Shown piece after piece: positions 17,372 through 25,376 of a stretch of 64,000 bases of DNA. The translations under genes were made by a program, and so were the position numbers. Numbering within the stretch: the stretch's first letter is position 1; each line of letters begins with the position of its first letter. This DNA is from Mucilaginibacter terrigena. Lineage in GTDB: Bacteria > Bacteroidota > Bacteroidia > Sphingobacteriales > Sphingobacteriaceae. Where the stretch lies: contig NZ_SEWG01000009.1 in the NCBI RefSeq assembly GCF_004168255.1, positions 62,001 through 126,000 on the forward strand, in the 5' to 3' direction. The notes under the pieces are model-generated. The model saw only the letters and a list, made by a program, of their open reading frames with translations, searched no databases and was not told where the DNA came from.

Positions 17372-17959
17372 ATGAACATCGATTTTAACAAAACAGACGG
17401 TTTAGTACCGGTGGTAATACAGGACGAGCAAACGCTTGAAGTACTGATGCTGGGTTACATGAACCGGGAAGCATACGATAAAACCGTACAGGAAAATATC
17501 GTAACCTTCTTTTCCCGCTCTAAAAACCGCTTGTGGACAAAGGGCGAAACCAGCAAAAACTATTTGCATGTAAAAACCATGCATATTGATTGCGATAACG
17601 ATACCTTGCTGATAAAGGTTAAAGCCGATGGTCCAACCTGCCATACCGGTTCGCGCAGTTGTTTCCAAACGGAATACAACCAAAACTTTTTGATGCAGTT
17701 GGAGAACATTATCACCGACAGGTATGAAAATCCTACCGAGGAATCATACATCAACAAACTGCGTAAAAAGGGTCTAAAAAAGATCACCCAAAAAGTTGGC
17801 GAAGAAGGTGTAGAGGTGGTAATTGCCGCTCTTTACGAAACCGAAACGGAGTTGGTTGATGAAGCCAGCGACCTGATGTTCCACCTGTTAGTGCTGCTGA
17901 AAGAAAAAGGCCTAAATTTGGAGCGCATAGCAAAAAACTTAGAGGAAAGACACAAATAG
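17372..17959 (+). CDS. hisI: Bifunctional phosphoribosyl-AMP cyclohydrolase / phosphoribosyl-ATP pyrophosphatase
   Basis: This HisIE fusion (195 residues) performs steps two and three of histidine synthesis. The N-terminal HisI part (to about residue 105) has WTKGETSKNYL, the DCDNDTLL zinc-ligand segment and CHTGSRSCF. The C-terminal HisE part (from about 112) has the helical pattern KKGLKKITQKVGEEGVEVVIA and DEASDLMFHLLVLL. It is the last recognisable gene of the his operon and ends inside the start of an ATGAACC-type repeat. Confidence 0.95.
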   Translation: MNIDFNKTDGLVPVVIQDEQTLEVLMLGYMNREAYDKTVQENIVTFFSRSKNRLWTKGETSKNYLHVKTMHIDCDNDTLLIKVKADGPTCHTGSRSCFQTEYNQNFLMQLENIITDRYENPTEESYINKLRKKGLKKITQKVGEEGVEVVIAALYETETELVDEASDLMFHLLVLLKEKGLNLERIAKNLEERHK

Positions 17960-18037
17960 TTCATTTTTGATGGTTCATAGATCATAGTAGCTTCAGCACT
18001 TTTCATACCATGAACTATCATCCATGAACCATGAACC
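17958..18037. repeat. ATGAACC-word palindromic repeat, copy 1
   Basis: The left half (GTTCATTTTTGATGGTTCATAG) and right half (ACCATGAACTATCATCCATG plus ATGAACCATGAACC) are made of the word TTCATGG/TTCATAG and its complement in varied order. It fills the gap between hisI and the next gene. Similar elements lie at 21314, 32822 and 40780. Confidence 0.8.
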
Positions 18038-18043
18038 AGTCAA

Positions 18044-18946
18044 ATGGAAGTACAAAAATCAGCAGAATTAACCGGCCATAGCAATCCTATTTTTAGCCTG
18101 GAGCTTTCGCAAAAGCCGGGCATATTGTTTAGCGGGGGTAATGATAAAGGTTTGGTGGAATGGAGTTTGGAAACCAACTCGTTCATAAAGGTGATGTTCC
18201 CGGTGATGGCGTCTATTTATGCTATCCATTGTCCTGTTGGTTATCCGTTAATGTTCGCAGGCTTGCGTAGCGGCGAGGTACTGGTGTTTAACTTTATTGA
18301 GCAGAAAATAACCCACCGCTTACGGCACCATGTTAAACCTGTTTTTGATATCAAGTCATCCGCAAAAAAAGATGAACTGCTGATAGCATCAGAAGATGGC
18401 ACCGTATCCGTTTGGAGTTTAAAAACCCTTGAATTACTGCACAGTATACCGGTATCAAACGACACCGTGCGCTGCATCGCCATAAACCCAGCAGAAGACC
18501 GTATAGCTTTTGGCTGCCGCGATAACCGCGTTGTAATTTACGCCCTGGAAGATTATAGCCCTATAAAAGCGCTTATTGGCCATACTATGGCGGTATTTTC
18601 CCTACAATATTCCCCAACCGGCGATTACCTGGTATCGGGCGCGAGAGATGCGCAGGTGAAGATTTGGGACAACAAAACCTACTCGCTCATTCAAAATATC
18701 CCAGCGCATTTGTTCGCGGTTAACCATATTGCGTTCCATCCTACCCAACCATATTTTGCAACGGCCAGTATGGATAAAAGCATTAAAATATGGGATGTCG
18801 TCGATTTTAAGCTGCGCAAGATCATCAGCCGCGAAAAAGGGTATGCCGGCCATGTACTCTCTATCAATAAACTGGCATGGAATGGCGACCAGTTGCTATC
18901 TGCCGGTGACGATAAAAAGGTAATTATCTGGGATGTATCCTTCTAA
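18044..18946 (+). CDS. WD40 repeat protein
   Basis: The 300-residue protein is a single beta-propeller of about seven WD40 blades and little else. Blades end in the usual W-D or similar pairs: VKIWDNKTY near 205, IKIWDVVD near 245 and KKVIIWDVSF at the C-terminus. GH dipeptides (LTGHSNPIFSLEL, LIGHTMAVFSLQY) precede them. There is no signal peptide, so it is probably a cytoplasmic scaffold; partners are unknown. It lies just after the his operon, separated by a repeat, and its last 4 bases overlap the end of the convergent NlpC/P60 gene. Confidence 0.9.
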   Translation: MEVQKSAELTGHSNPIFSLELSQKPGILFSGGNDKGLVEWSLETNSFIKVMFPVMASIYAIHCPVGYPLMFAGLRSGEVLVFNFIEQKITHRLRHHVKPVFDIKSSAKKDELLIASEDGTVSVWSLKTLELLHSIPVSNDTVRCIAINPAEDRIAFGCRDNRVVIYALEDYSPIKALIGHTMAVFSLQYSPTGDYLVSGARDAQVKIWDNKTYSLIQNIPAHLFAVNHIAFHPTQPYFATASMDKSIKIWDVVDFKLRKIISREKGYAGHVLSINKLAWNGDQLLSAGDDKKVIIWDVSF

Positions 18947-19704
18947 AAGTACCGTTTGATAACTTTTAGCCGGTGTGTATAACGCTTTAACTCTTCCGAG
19001 TAAATACCCTGCGTATCTATGGTATCTATTTTAACCTTCCCGGAAGCGTGGATAATTTGCCCGCCGCCTAAAATTATGCCTACGTGGGTAATACGCCCCT
19101 CCTCGTTATTAAAAAAGGCCAGGTCGCCAAGCTTGGCTTTAAGTACTGTGTCAACCGGGGTGCCGTCTTCGGCCTGTAACGATGCATCCCTGCGCAGGTT
19201 AATCCCCCGCAGCTTATAAACAACTTGTGTAAAACCCGAACAATCGATACCGAAATGGGTGCGGCCGCCCCATAAATATGGCGCGTTTAAAAAAGAGCGG
19301 GCTATATTGGCAATGCTGTCCTTTTCGCCTATTTCGCCTATTATTTCAAATTTTTGGTTACCTATATAACTGGTTGTGCCTTCTAAAAAAGCCAGTGAAC
19401 TACCCGCGGGCAGGTATATTACCGAATTATCAATGATCTTCCAGGCCTGCGTAACAGCCCTGTAGGTTAATGGCGGCGGGGTTTGCAATAAGCGTTTATA
19501 TGCCAAATGGCCCAGCATGGCAAATTGCAGGCGGTCTATCCAACCGGTGTAATTATCTGTTGCAGTGGTTATTTGTACCCACTTTTCCTTCCATTCTAAA
19601 ATTTCGAATGCTTCACCAAATAAAACCTGCGATACCTGCTCGCTGCGGTCGCTTGGTTCTGCACGTAAGGGTACCACAGCCAGGTTACAAATTCCGTATT
19701 CCAT
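18943..19704 (-). CDS. NlpC/P60 (C40) cell-wall hydrolase with SH3-like domains
   Basis: The 253-residue protein has N-terminal bacterial SH3-like regions (about 1-125; VPLRAEPSDRSEQVSQVLFGE) and a C-terminal NlpC/P60 peptidase. The catalytic Cys155 lies in FGIDCSGFTQ, His207 in THVGIILG and His219 in IIHASG. Such proteins cut gamma-D-glutamyl-diamino acid bonds in peptidoglycan stem peptides and are often used in murein recycling. No typical signal peptide is seen, so location is uncertain. The dipeptide epimerase and M20 peptidase at 36.8-39.4 kb could act further on in the same breakdown pathway. Confidence 0.88.
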   Translation of the reverse strand: MEYGICNLAVVPLRAEPSDRSEQVSQVLFGEAFEILEWKEKWVQITTATDNYTGWIDRLQFAMLGHLAYKRLLQTPPPLTYRAVTQAWKIIDNSVIYLPAGSSLAFLEGTTSYIGNQKFEIIGEIGEKDSIANIARSFLNAPYLWGGRTHFGIDCSGFTQVVYKLRGINLRRDASLQAEDGTPVDTVLKAKLGDLAFFNNEEGRITHVGIILGGGQIIHASGKVKIDTIDTQGIYSEELKRYTHRLKVIKRYF

Positions 19705-19757
19705 GTTTTAAAAAATCACAGATTATTACGTTAAAGTAGGTAATAATGTTTTCTTAA

Positions 19758-19792
19758 ACAAAAAAGGGGAAAGCAATAACTGCTTTCCCCTT
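19758..19792 (-). terminator. Terminator of the ferredoxin gene
   Basis: On the minus strand AAGGGGAAAGCA pairs with TGCTTTCCCCTT around a 5-base loop and is followed by a T run. It lies 20 bp beyond the ferredoxin stop. Confidence 0.85.
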
Positions 19793-19811
19793 CAAAATAG
19801 TATTTTTTAAA

Positions 19812-20165
19812 TTATCCGTTCTGGTGCAGCCAGTCTTTTTTGGCATGCAGTTCCTCTTCGGTTTCGCGTACGTCCTCGTCATCCACACAGCAATCAACCG
19901 GGCAAACTGCAGCACATTGCGGCTCGTCATGAAAACCAACACACTCGGTACATTTATCCGGTACGATGTAATAAATATCATCAGATAAAGCAGCCTGTGC
20001 TTCCTCTGCATTTAAAGTATTACCATCGCCAAAATCAATCACGCCTTTTAAATCTGTACCGTCGCTAAAACGCCACGCAGCACCAGCATCATAAATAGCA
20101 TTATTAGGGCACTCTGGTTCGCAGGCCCCGCAGTTTATGCATTCATCGGTGATTATAATCGCCAT
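19812..20165 (-). CDS. Two-cluster 4Fe-4S ferredoxin
   Basis: This 117-residue cytoplasmic electron carrier has one cluster motif at C9, C12, C15, C19 (CINCGACEPEC) and a second near the middle (CTECVGFHDEPQCAAVC). The insertion between Cys pairs in the second motif and the acidic tail are typical of small Bacteroidota and Allochromatium-type ferredoxins. It stands alone with its own terminator and is divergent from the LuxC-like reductase gene, sharing a 104-bp intergenic region. The redox partner is unknown. Confidence 0.9.
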   Translation of the reverse strand: MAIIITDECINCGACEPECPNNAIYDAGAAWRFSDGTDLKGVIDFGDGNTLNAEEAQAALSDDIYYIVPDKCTECVGFHDEPQCAAVCPVDCCVDDEDVRETEEELHAKKDWLHQNG

Positions 20166-20221
20166 ATTATTTAAATATTCTTATTGTATTCTATTTACCT
20201 TTGCCCTATAATTCGGGCTTG

Positions 20222-20229
20222 CAAATATA
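20222..20229 (-). promoter_or_regulatory. Bacteroidota -7-like box for the ferredoxin gene
   Basis: On the minus strand TATATTTG matches TAnnTTTG about 57 bp before the ferredoxin ATG. A proper upstream TTTG box is not obvious. Confidence 0.35.
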
Positions 20230-20269
20230 ACAAAAAAAGGCTTTAAGGGTTTAGCCCGATAACATATAT

Positions 20270-21292
20270 ATGTCAAAATTTAATATTACAGATACTATAA
20301 ACACATTTTCGGAACTGGGCAGGCAACTTACAGCGCCCGATGCGCAACTGATGGAGGTAATTGAAACCGAGCGCCAGCATAATGCCTGGTTTACCCCCAA
20401 GAGTGTATTAAACGCGGTAACCGCCACCGGCCGGATGCTCAACAAAGCCGACCTGGAGCAATGGCTTAAAAAATATAATATTACAGGAGATGGCAACAAA
20501 AAGGTGGGGTTGGTGCTTGCAGGCAACATACCGCTGGTAGGTTTTCATGATGTGCTTTGTGTATTGGTAACGGGTAACCGCGCGCTGATAAAGGCATCAT
20601 CGCAGGATGCCCGCCTGGTAAAATATGTGCTGAATTTACTGGTAGAAATTGATAACAGGTATGCAGATCAGTTCAGTTTTGTAGAACGGCTGGAAGGTTT
20701 TGATGCCATTATTGCTACCGGCAGCAATAACACCTCGCGCTATTTTGAGTACTATTTTGGCAAGGTGCCCAACATCATCCGCAAAAACCGCAACAGCATA
20801 GCGCTGTTAACGGGCAACGAAACCGCCGAACAACTGGCCGCCTTAGGGCACGATATTTTTGATTATTACGGCCTGGGCTGCCGCAATGTATCTAAAGTAC
20901 TGGTACCCGAGGGGTATGTATTCAATTTCTTTTTTGAATCGATAGAGCATTTTGCGCCTATCATCCATCACCATAAATACAACAACAATTACGATTACAA
21001 TAAATCCATTTACCTGGTAAACCGCGACGAGCACCTGGATAACGGCTTTTTATTGCTGAAGCAGGATACCAGTCTTACATCGCCCCTGGCCTGCCTGTTT
21101 TACGAAACTTATACTGATCTGCAATCGGCAGAAAAACAACTGCAACAGCAAAGCGACAACCTGCAATGCATAGTAACCACCGCGCCGTTGCAAACGCAAA
21201 ACCAGGTAGTTAATTTTGGCCAAAGCCAGCACCCGCAATTGTGGGATTATGCCGATGGCGTAGATACAATGGATTTTTTGTCAAATCTTTAA
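20270..21292 (+). CDS. LuxC-type acyl-CoA reductase
   Basis: The 340-residue product resembles the acyl-CoA reductase (LuxC) domain of the aldehyde dehydrogenase superfamily, which reduces acyl-CoA to aldehyde with NAD(P)H. Features include GLVLAGNIPLVGFHDVLCVL near 78-97, ATGSNNTSRYFEYYFG near 146-161 and the GLGCRNVSKVLVP segment near 200-212 that carries the candidate catalytic Cys. There is no luciferase or LuxD/LuxE partner nearby, so the physiological substrate is unknown. An ATGAACC-type repeat separates it from the next gene. Confidence 0.8.
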   Translation: MSKFNITDTINTFSELGRQLTAPDAQLMEVIETERQHNAWFTPKSVLNAVTATGRMLNKADLEQWLKKYNITGDGNKKVGLVLAGNIPLVGFHDVLCVLVTGNRALIKASSQDARLVKYVLNLLVEIDNRYADQFSFVERLEGFDAIIATGSNNTSRYFEYYFGKVPNIIRKNRNSIALLTGNETAEQLAALGHDIFDYYGLGCRNVSKVLVPEGYVFNFFFESIEHFAPIIHHHKYNNNYDYNKSIYLVNRDEHLDNGFLLLKQDTSLTSPLACLFYETYTDLQSAEKQLQQQSDNLQCIVTTAPLQTQNQVVNFGQSQHPQLWDYADGVDTMDFLSNL

Positions 21293-21313
21293 AATTACAA
21301 TACCTTTGGGGAG

Positions 21314-21395
21314 AGTTCATAGTTCATGGATCATTGTTCATGGTGACGCTTAGATAGTGCAGCTGCTATGAACCATGAACTATCAACCATGAACT
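21314..21395. repeat. ATGAACC-word palindromic repeat, copy 2
   Basis: AGTTCATAGTTCATGGATC... is answered by CTATGAACCATGAACTATCAACC... across a 24-base centre. It ends 2 bp before the start codon of the next gene. Confidence 0.85.
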
Positions 21396-21397
21396 AA

Positions 21398-21601
21398 ATG
21401 TACATTATAAAAGTAAAAGGCGTTGCCAAAATACCCGATTACGTGCAGCTAAGAGACGATAAGTTTACCCTGCTGGCATATTTTAGGGTTGACAGGCCCG
21501 AGAAATCGCTGGATAAAATTGGCCTTACCGATAAGTACGAATACATTATGGGCGTTATTAAAGACCTGCCCTTTGGTAAAATATTAAAATTAGAGCTGTA
21601 A
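21398..21601 (+). CDS. Small conserved Bacteroidota protein upstream of ftsE
   Basis: A 67-residue soluble protein (IPDYVQLRDDKFTLLAYFRVDRP ... PFGKILKLEL) with no signal peptide or membrane segment. I recall similar short proteins next to ftsE in other Bacteroidota, but know of no established function; the label 'fructose-6-phosphate aldolase' sometimes seen for such proteins is not supported by this length or sequence. It starts just after a repeat and ends 5 bp before ftsE, so the two are probably co-transcribed. Confidence 0.65.
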   Translation: MYIIKVKGVAKIPDYVQLRDDKFTLLAYFRVDRPEKSLDKIGLTDKYEYIMGVIKDLPFGKILKLEL

Positions 21602-21606
21602 GTAAC

Positions 21607-22290
21607 ATGATTGGAAACTCTATTATAAAACTAAATAACGTTGATATTTTTCAGCAGAAGCACCTGGTTTTATCAAACGTAAACCTGCATATTGATAAAG
21701 GCGACTTTGTTTGGCTTATTGGCCAAACCGGGTCTGGTAAAAGCAGTTTGCTAAAAGTTATTTATGGCGACCTTAATATTGCCAGCGGTACCGGCCACGC
21801 CTGCGGGTACGAGCTAAGTAAACTGGCTACCAAAGATGTGCCCTACCTGCGCCGCAAGCTGGGGATTGTTTTCCAGGACTTTCAATTACTTACAGACCGG
21901 TCTGTTGAGCAAAACCTGCAGTTTGTAATGCGCGCCACCGGCTGGGAAGATAAAAAGCAAATTGCCGACCGCATACTGGATGTGCTGGAAAAAGTTGGCC
22001 TGCGTTCGAAATTAAAAAAGATGCCGCATGAGCTATCAGGCGGCGAGCAGCAGCGTGTGGTTATTGCCCGTGCCCTGCTTAACAACCCCGAAATTATACT
22101 GGCCGATGAGCCTACCGGTAACCTTGATCCTGATACATCCGAAGAGATCGTATTACTGCTAAAACAGATAAGCCAGGGCGGTACCGCCGTTGTTGTTGCC
22201 ACACACGATTATCACATCATCCGCACCTTCCCATCGCGTATTATCAAATGCGAAAACGGTAAGGTATTAGAAGATGTGAAGATGGCTTAA
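21607..22290 (+). CDS. ftsE: Cell-division ABC ATPase FtsE
   Basis: FtsE is the ATPase of the FtsEX complex, which in other bacteria links the divisome to activation of peptidoglycan hydrolases. The 227-residue protein has Walker A (GQTGSGKSS), the ABC signature (LSGGEQQRVVIARALL), Walker B (ILADEPTGNLDP) and the switch His (ATHDYH). The short form without other domains fits FtsE or a MacB-like ATPase; I prefer FtsE from the VDIFQQKHLVLSNVNL start and the small upstream gene. No ftsX lies in this window. Confidence 0.82.
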   Translation: MIGNSIIKLNNVDIFQQKHLVLSNVNLHIDKGDFVWLIGQTGSGKSSLLKVIYGDLNIASGTGHACGYELSKLATKDVPYLRRKLGIVFQDFQLLTDRSVEQNLQFVMRATGWEDKKQIADRILDVLEKVGLRSKLKKMPHELSGGEQQRVVIARALLNNPEIILADEPTGNLDPDTSEEIVLLLKQISQGGTAVVVATHDYHIIRTFPSRIIKCENGKVLEDVKMA

Positions 22291-22296
22291 CTTTTT

Positions 22297-22375
22297 AAGT
22301 GGCAGTTGCGGGTAACAGTAGCTTTAAACAAACTGCCACTGCCAACTTTTAACTGCCACATCGCTTTCTGCCACT
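22297..22375. repeat. GTGGCAGT-family palindromic repeat, copy 2
   Basis: AAGTGGCAGTTGCGGG ... ACTGCCACTGCCAACTT, with extra half-words AACTGCCACA and CTGCCACT downstream. It lies between ftsE and grpE. Confidence 0.75.
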
Positions 22376-22455
22376 ATTTACAAATTTTTTAAATTACTAC
22401 TGCCACGTTGTCGGGTTTAGCCTGATGGCAGGATACTTGATTAGCACTATTTGCT

Positions 22456-23046
22456 ATGAATTTTAATGACATGCTAAAGAAAAAAAATAAAGGAAATTCA
22501 GAAAAGCCTGAAACTACCGCCGAAGTAAAGAACGATAACGGACAGGTTGGCGGTGCAGAACAGGCTGATGGAACTGATAACGGTACAGATGCACCTACCG
22601 CCGAAGAAAAACTGAAAGACGAGCTAACACAGGCCAACGATAAGTACTTAAGGTTATATGCCGAGTTTGATAACTTCCGCCGCCGTACCATTAAGGAACG
22701 CGAGGACGCCCGCAAAACCGAAGGTAAAGACGTTATAGTTGCCCTGCTGCCTGTATTGGACGATTTTGAACGCGCTTTACGGTCGATGGATACGGTTACC
22801 GATGTTGTACCGGTTAAAGAGGGTGTAGCATTGATACAGCATAAGCTAAAAAATATATTAACCCAAAAGGGTTTAAAAGAAATGCAATCAATAGGTACCA
22901 CGTTTGACCCTGACTTGCACGAAGCCATTACCAACATACCCGCGCCAACCGATGATATGAAAGGCAAAGTGGTAGACGAAATGGAAAAAGGTTATGAGCT
23001 GAACGAAAAGGTAATTCGTTTTGCTAAAGTTATAGTTGGAGCGTAA
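22456..23046 (+). CDS. grpE: Nucleotide exchange factor GrpE
   Basis: GrpE releases ADP from DnaK and works with DnaJ, encoded next. The 196-residue protein has a charged, flexible N-terminus, a long helix (ELTQANDKYLRLYAEFDNFR then RRTIKEREDA) and the C-terminal beta domain ending in VVDEMEKGYELNEKVIRFAKV, the usual GrpE signature. dnaK itself is not in the window. A TCCGAAAT-type repeat separates it from dnaJ. Confidence 0.95.
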   Translation: MNFNDMLKKKNKGNSEKPETTAEVKNDNGQVGGAEQADGTDNGTDAPTAEEKLKDELTQANDKYLRLYAEFDNFRRRTIKEREDARKTEGKDVIVALLPVLDDFERALRSMDTVTDVVPVKEGVALIQHKLKNILTQKGLKEMQSIGTTFDPDLHEAITNIPAPTDDMKGKVVDEMEKGYELNEKVIRFAKVIVGA

Positions 23047-23070
23047 GGTTGATGTCGGGTTTGGGACCTA

Positions 23071-23156
23071 CGATTTCGGATTTGTTTCCTGTCGTCCCCC
23101 ATTCTTAAATCAATATTATTATAAAATCCGAAATTGAAAATTCGAAATCCGAAATA
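23071..23156. repeat. ATTTCGGATTT-word palindromic repeat
   Basis: GATTTCGGATTTG at 23071 is answered by AAATCCGAAATTG and GAAATCCGAAAT further on. It fills the grpE-dnaJ gap to within 8 bp of the dnaJ start codon. Confidence 0.7.
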
Positions 23157-23163
23157 AAGAATT

Positions 23164-24327
23164 ATGGCTAAGAGAGATTATTACGATGTGCTGGGCATTA
23201 GCAAAGGTGCAGATGCTGATGAGATAAAAAAGGCATATCGTAAAATGGCTATCAAATATCACCCCGATAAAAACGAGGGCGATAAAGCGGCTGAAGAAAA
23301 ATTCAAAGAAGCTGCCGAAGCTTATGAGGTTTTAAGCAACCCCGAAAAACGCCAGCGGTACAACCAGTTTGGCCATGCGGCAAATGCAGGGTCGGCAAGT
23401 GGCGGTGGTTACGGTGGCGGCAGCATGAATATGGACGACATATTCAGCCAGTTTGGTGATATATTTGGCGGCGGCAGTCCGTTCGAAGGTTTCTTTGGCG
23501 GTGGCGGCGGTCGGCAGGGCGGCGGGCGCAGGGTAGCCCGCGGCAGTAACCTGCGCATTAAAGTAAGGCTATCGCTTGAAGAAATTGCCAACGGCGCCGA
23601 AAAGAAGATCAAAGTAAACAAACAAATACTGTGTAAAACCTGCGATGGCACGGGCGCTAAGGATAAATCATCCTTTTCAACCTGTTCTACCTGTGGTGGA
23701 CAGGGTTCGGTGCGCAGGGTAACCAATACCATTTTGGGCCAGATGCAAACAACCAGCACCTGCCCTACCTGTAACGGCGAAGGCTCTACCATCACCAGTA
23801 AATGTACCGTTTGCCACGGCGACGGCGTTGTACGCGGTGAAGAAACCATTACCATAAACGTTCCGGCAGGTGTAAGCGAAGGCATGCAGCTGAGCATGAG
23901 CGGCAAGGGTAACGCTGCCCCGCGCGGCGGTGTACCGGGCGACCTGATCATCCTGATTGAGGAGATCCCGCACGAAACTTTAAAGCGTGATGGCAACAAC
24001 GTGATATACGACCTGCACATTAACTTTGTTGACGCGGCCTTAGGTACCAGTATAGAAGTACCCACTATTGACGGTAAAGCGAAAATTAAGATAGAGCCGG
24101 GCACACAGGGCGGTAAAATATTGCGTTTAAAAGGCAAAGGCGTACCCGAGGTAAACTCGTACCACCGTGGCGATCAGCTGATCCACGTAAATATATGGAC
24201 GCCAAAAGCCCTGAGCCGCGAAGAACGCGAAGCACTTGAAAAACTACAAGGCTCGCCAAACTTTAAACCAAACCCCGGCAAAAACGAAAAAAGCTTTTTT
24301 GAACGGATGAAGGAATACTTTGAGTAA
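23164..24327 (+). CDS. dnaJ: Chaperone DnaJ
   Basis: DnaJ delivers substrates to DnaK and stimulates its ATPase. The 387-residue protein is a complete type I J protein: J domain with His33-Pro34-Asp35, a Gly/Phe-rich linker (about 75-125), four CxxCxGxG zinc repeats (CKTCDGTG, CSTCGGQG, CPTCNGEG, CTVCHGDG) and the C-terminal substrate-binding region. It follows grpE and ends at a clear terminator, so grpE-dnaJ may form one heat-shock unit; no CIRCE element was seen. Confidence 0.97.
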   Translation: MAKRDYYDVLGISKGADADEIKKAYRKMAIKYHPDKNEGDKAAEEKFKEAAEAYEVLSNPEKRQRYNQFGHAANAGSASGGGYGGGSMNMDDIFSQFGDIFGGGSPFEGFFGGGGGRQGGGRRVARGSNLRIKVRLSLEEIANGAEKKIKVNKQILCKTCDGTGAKDKSSFSTCSTCGGQGSVRRVTNTILGQMQTTSTCPTCNGEGSTITSKCTVCHGDGVVRGEETITINVPAGVSEGMQLSMSGKGNAAPRGGVPGDLIILIEEIPHETLKRDGNNVIYDLHINFVDAALGTSIEVPTIDGKAKIKIEPGTQGGKILRLKGKGVPEVNSYHRGDQLIHVNIWTPKALSREEREALEKLQGSPNFKPNPGKNEKSFFERMKEYFE

Positions 24328-24372
24328 GTAAGTTTGGTAAATCAGTAAAGACGAAAAGTCCGGAAGATATGA

Positions 24373-24400
24373 AGCCCTGCATTTGATGCGGGGCTTTTTT
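24373..24400 (+). terminator. Terminator after dnaJ
   Basis: GCCCTGCA pairs with TGCGGGGC around a 5-base loop and is followed by TTTTTT. Confidence 0.9.
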
Positions 24401-24467
24401 GTCTAAACATATTGTAACAATACATCCGCACTTATATCTAAATTAGCATATAACCATTCACTCAGAT

Positions 24468-25373
24468 ATGCTAAGCATTCGCAACATTGTTAAACAATAC
24501 GCCGGGCACCGCGCGTTAGACGATGTGAGCCTTGAGGTGGAAAGCGGTAAGATCTTTGGCCTGCTTGGGCCAAACGGCGCCGGTAAAACCTCACTCATCC
24601 GTATCATCAATCAAATTACAGCGCCCGATTCGGGCGAGATCCTCTTCAACGGGGTAAAGCTCAACCAGTCGCACATCGAGCGCATTGGCTACCTGCCCGA
24701 GGAACGCGGCTTGTACAAAAAAATGGAAATTGGCGAGCAGATGATATACCTGGCCCGCTTGAAAGGCCTCACCCGCGACGATGCCACCCAAAAGCTAAAA
24801 TTCTGGTTCAAAAAGCTGGACATGGAAAGTTGGTGGAAGAAAAAGATAGAAGAGCTTTCAAAAGGCATGCAGCAAAAGGCGCAGTTTGTGGCTACCGTAT
24901 TGCACGAGCCCGACCTGATCATCCTGGACGAGCCCTTCAGCGGATTTGACCCGGTGAACGCCGAACTGATAAAGGACGAGATCCTGGAGCTTAACCGAAA
25001 AGGCGCAACCATCCTGTTCTCTACCCACCGCATGGAGTCTGTTGAGGAACTTTGCGATTCTATCGCCCTGATCCATAAATCGCATAAGATACTGGATGGC
25101 CGGGTGAAGCATATCCGCAATTCGTACAAGAACGAGACTTACCTGGTAGAATACACCGGCGACCAGCTGGCTTTTGATGGTTCGCAGCCCTTTGAGGTAA
25201 TAAGCGAAACCGCCGGCGAGGATAATAGCAACACCATTAAAATTAAGTTGAGCGATAACTCGGCTAACGATGTATTGCAATACCTGCTTCCAAAAACACG
25301 CATCAATATGCTACAGGAAGTTATCCCGAGCATGAACGAGATTTTCATCGAAAAAGTAAACCTGATAAACTAA
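24468..25373 (+). CDS. ABC transporter ATP-binding protein, NatA-like
   Basis: The 301-residue ATPase pairs with the permease encoded 3 bp downstream. Walker A is GPNGAGKTS (about residues 36-44), the signature is LSKGMQQKAQF, Walker B is LIILDEPFSGFDP and the switch His lies in STHRMES. The C-terminal 80 residues are an added domain common in NatA-type and drug-export ATPases. Transport direction is probably outward; the substrate (Na+, drug or lipid) cannot be read from sequence. Confidence 0.9.
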   Translation: MLSIRNIVKQYAGHRALDDVSLEVESGKIFGLLGPNGAGKTSLIRIINQITAPDSGEILFNGVKLNQSHIERIGYLPEERGLYKKMEIGEQMIYLARLKGLTRDDATQKLKFWFKKLDMESWWKKKIEELSKGMQQKAQFVATVLHEPDLIILDEPFSGFDPVNAELIKDEILELNRKGATILFSTHRMESVEELCDSIALIHKSHKILDGRVKHIRNSYKNETYLVEYTGDQLAFDGSQPFEVISETAGEDNSNTIKIKLSDNSANDVLQYLLPKTRINMLQEVIPSMNEIFIEKVNLIN

Positions 25374-25376
25374 GCC

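Noticed and set aside
20270..21292. A bioluminescence (lux) locus suggested by the LuxC-type gene
   Set aside because: No luciferase or LuxD/LuxE partners are nearby; the gene is common in non-luminous Bacteroidota.
21398..21601. Annotation of the 67-residue protein as fructose-6-phosphate aldolase
   Set aside because: It is far too short for the TIM-barrel enzyme and shows none of its motifs; the name seems to be a propagated label.
22389..22967. A 192-codon minus-strand frame opposite grpE
   Set aside because: Its low-complexity Ser/Phe-rich product is the shadow of the charged grpE helix region.
23409..24137. A 242-codon minus-strand frame opposite dnaJ
   Set aside because: It is created by the Gly-rich and CxxCxGxG codons of dnaJ read in reverse; dnaJ is certain.
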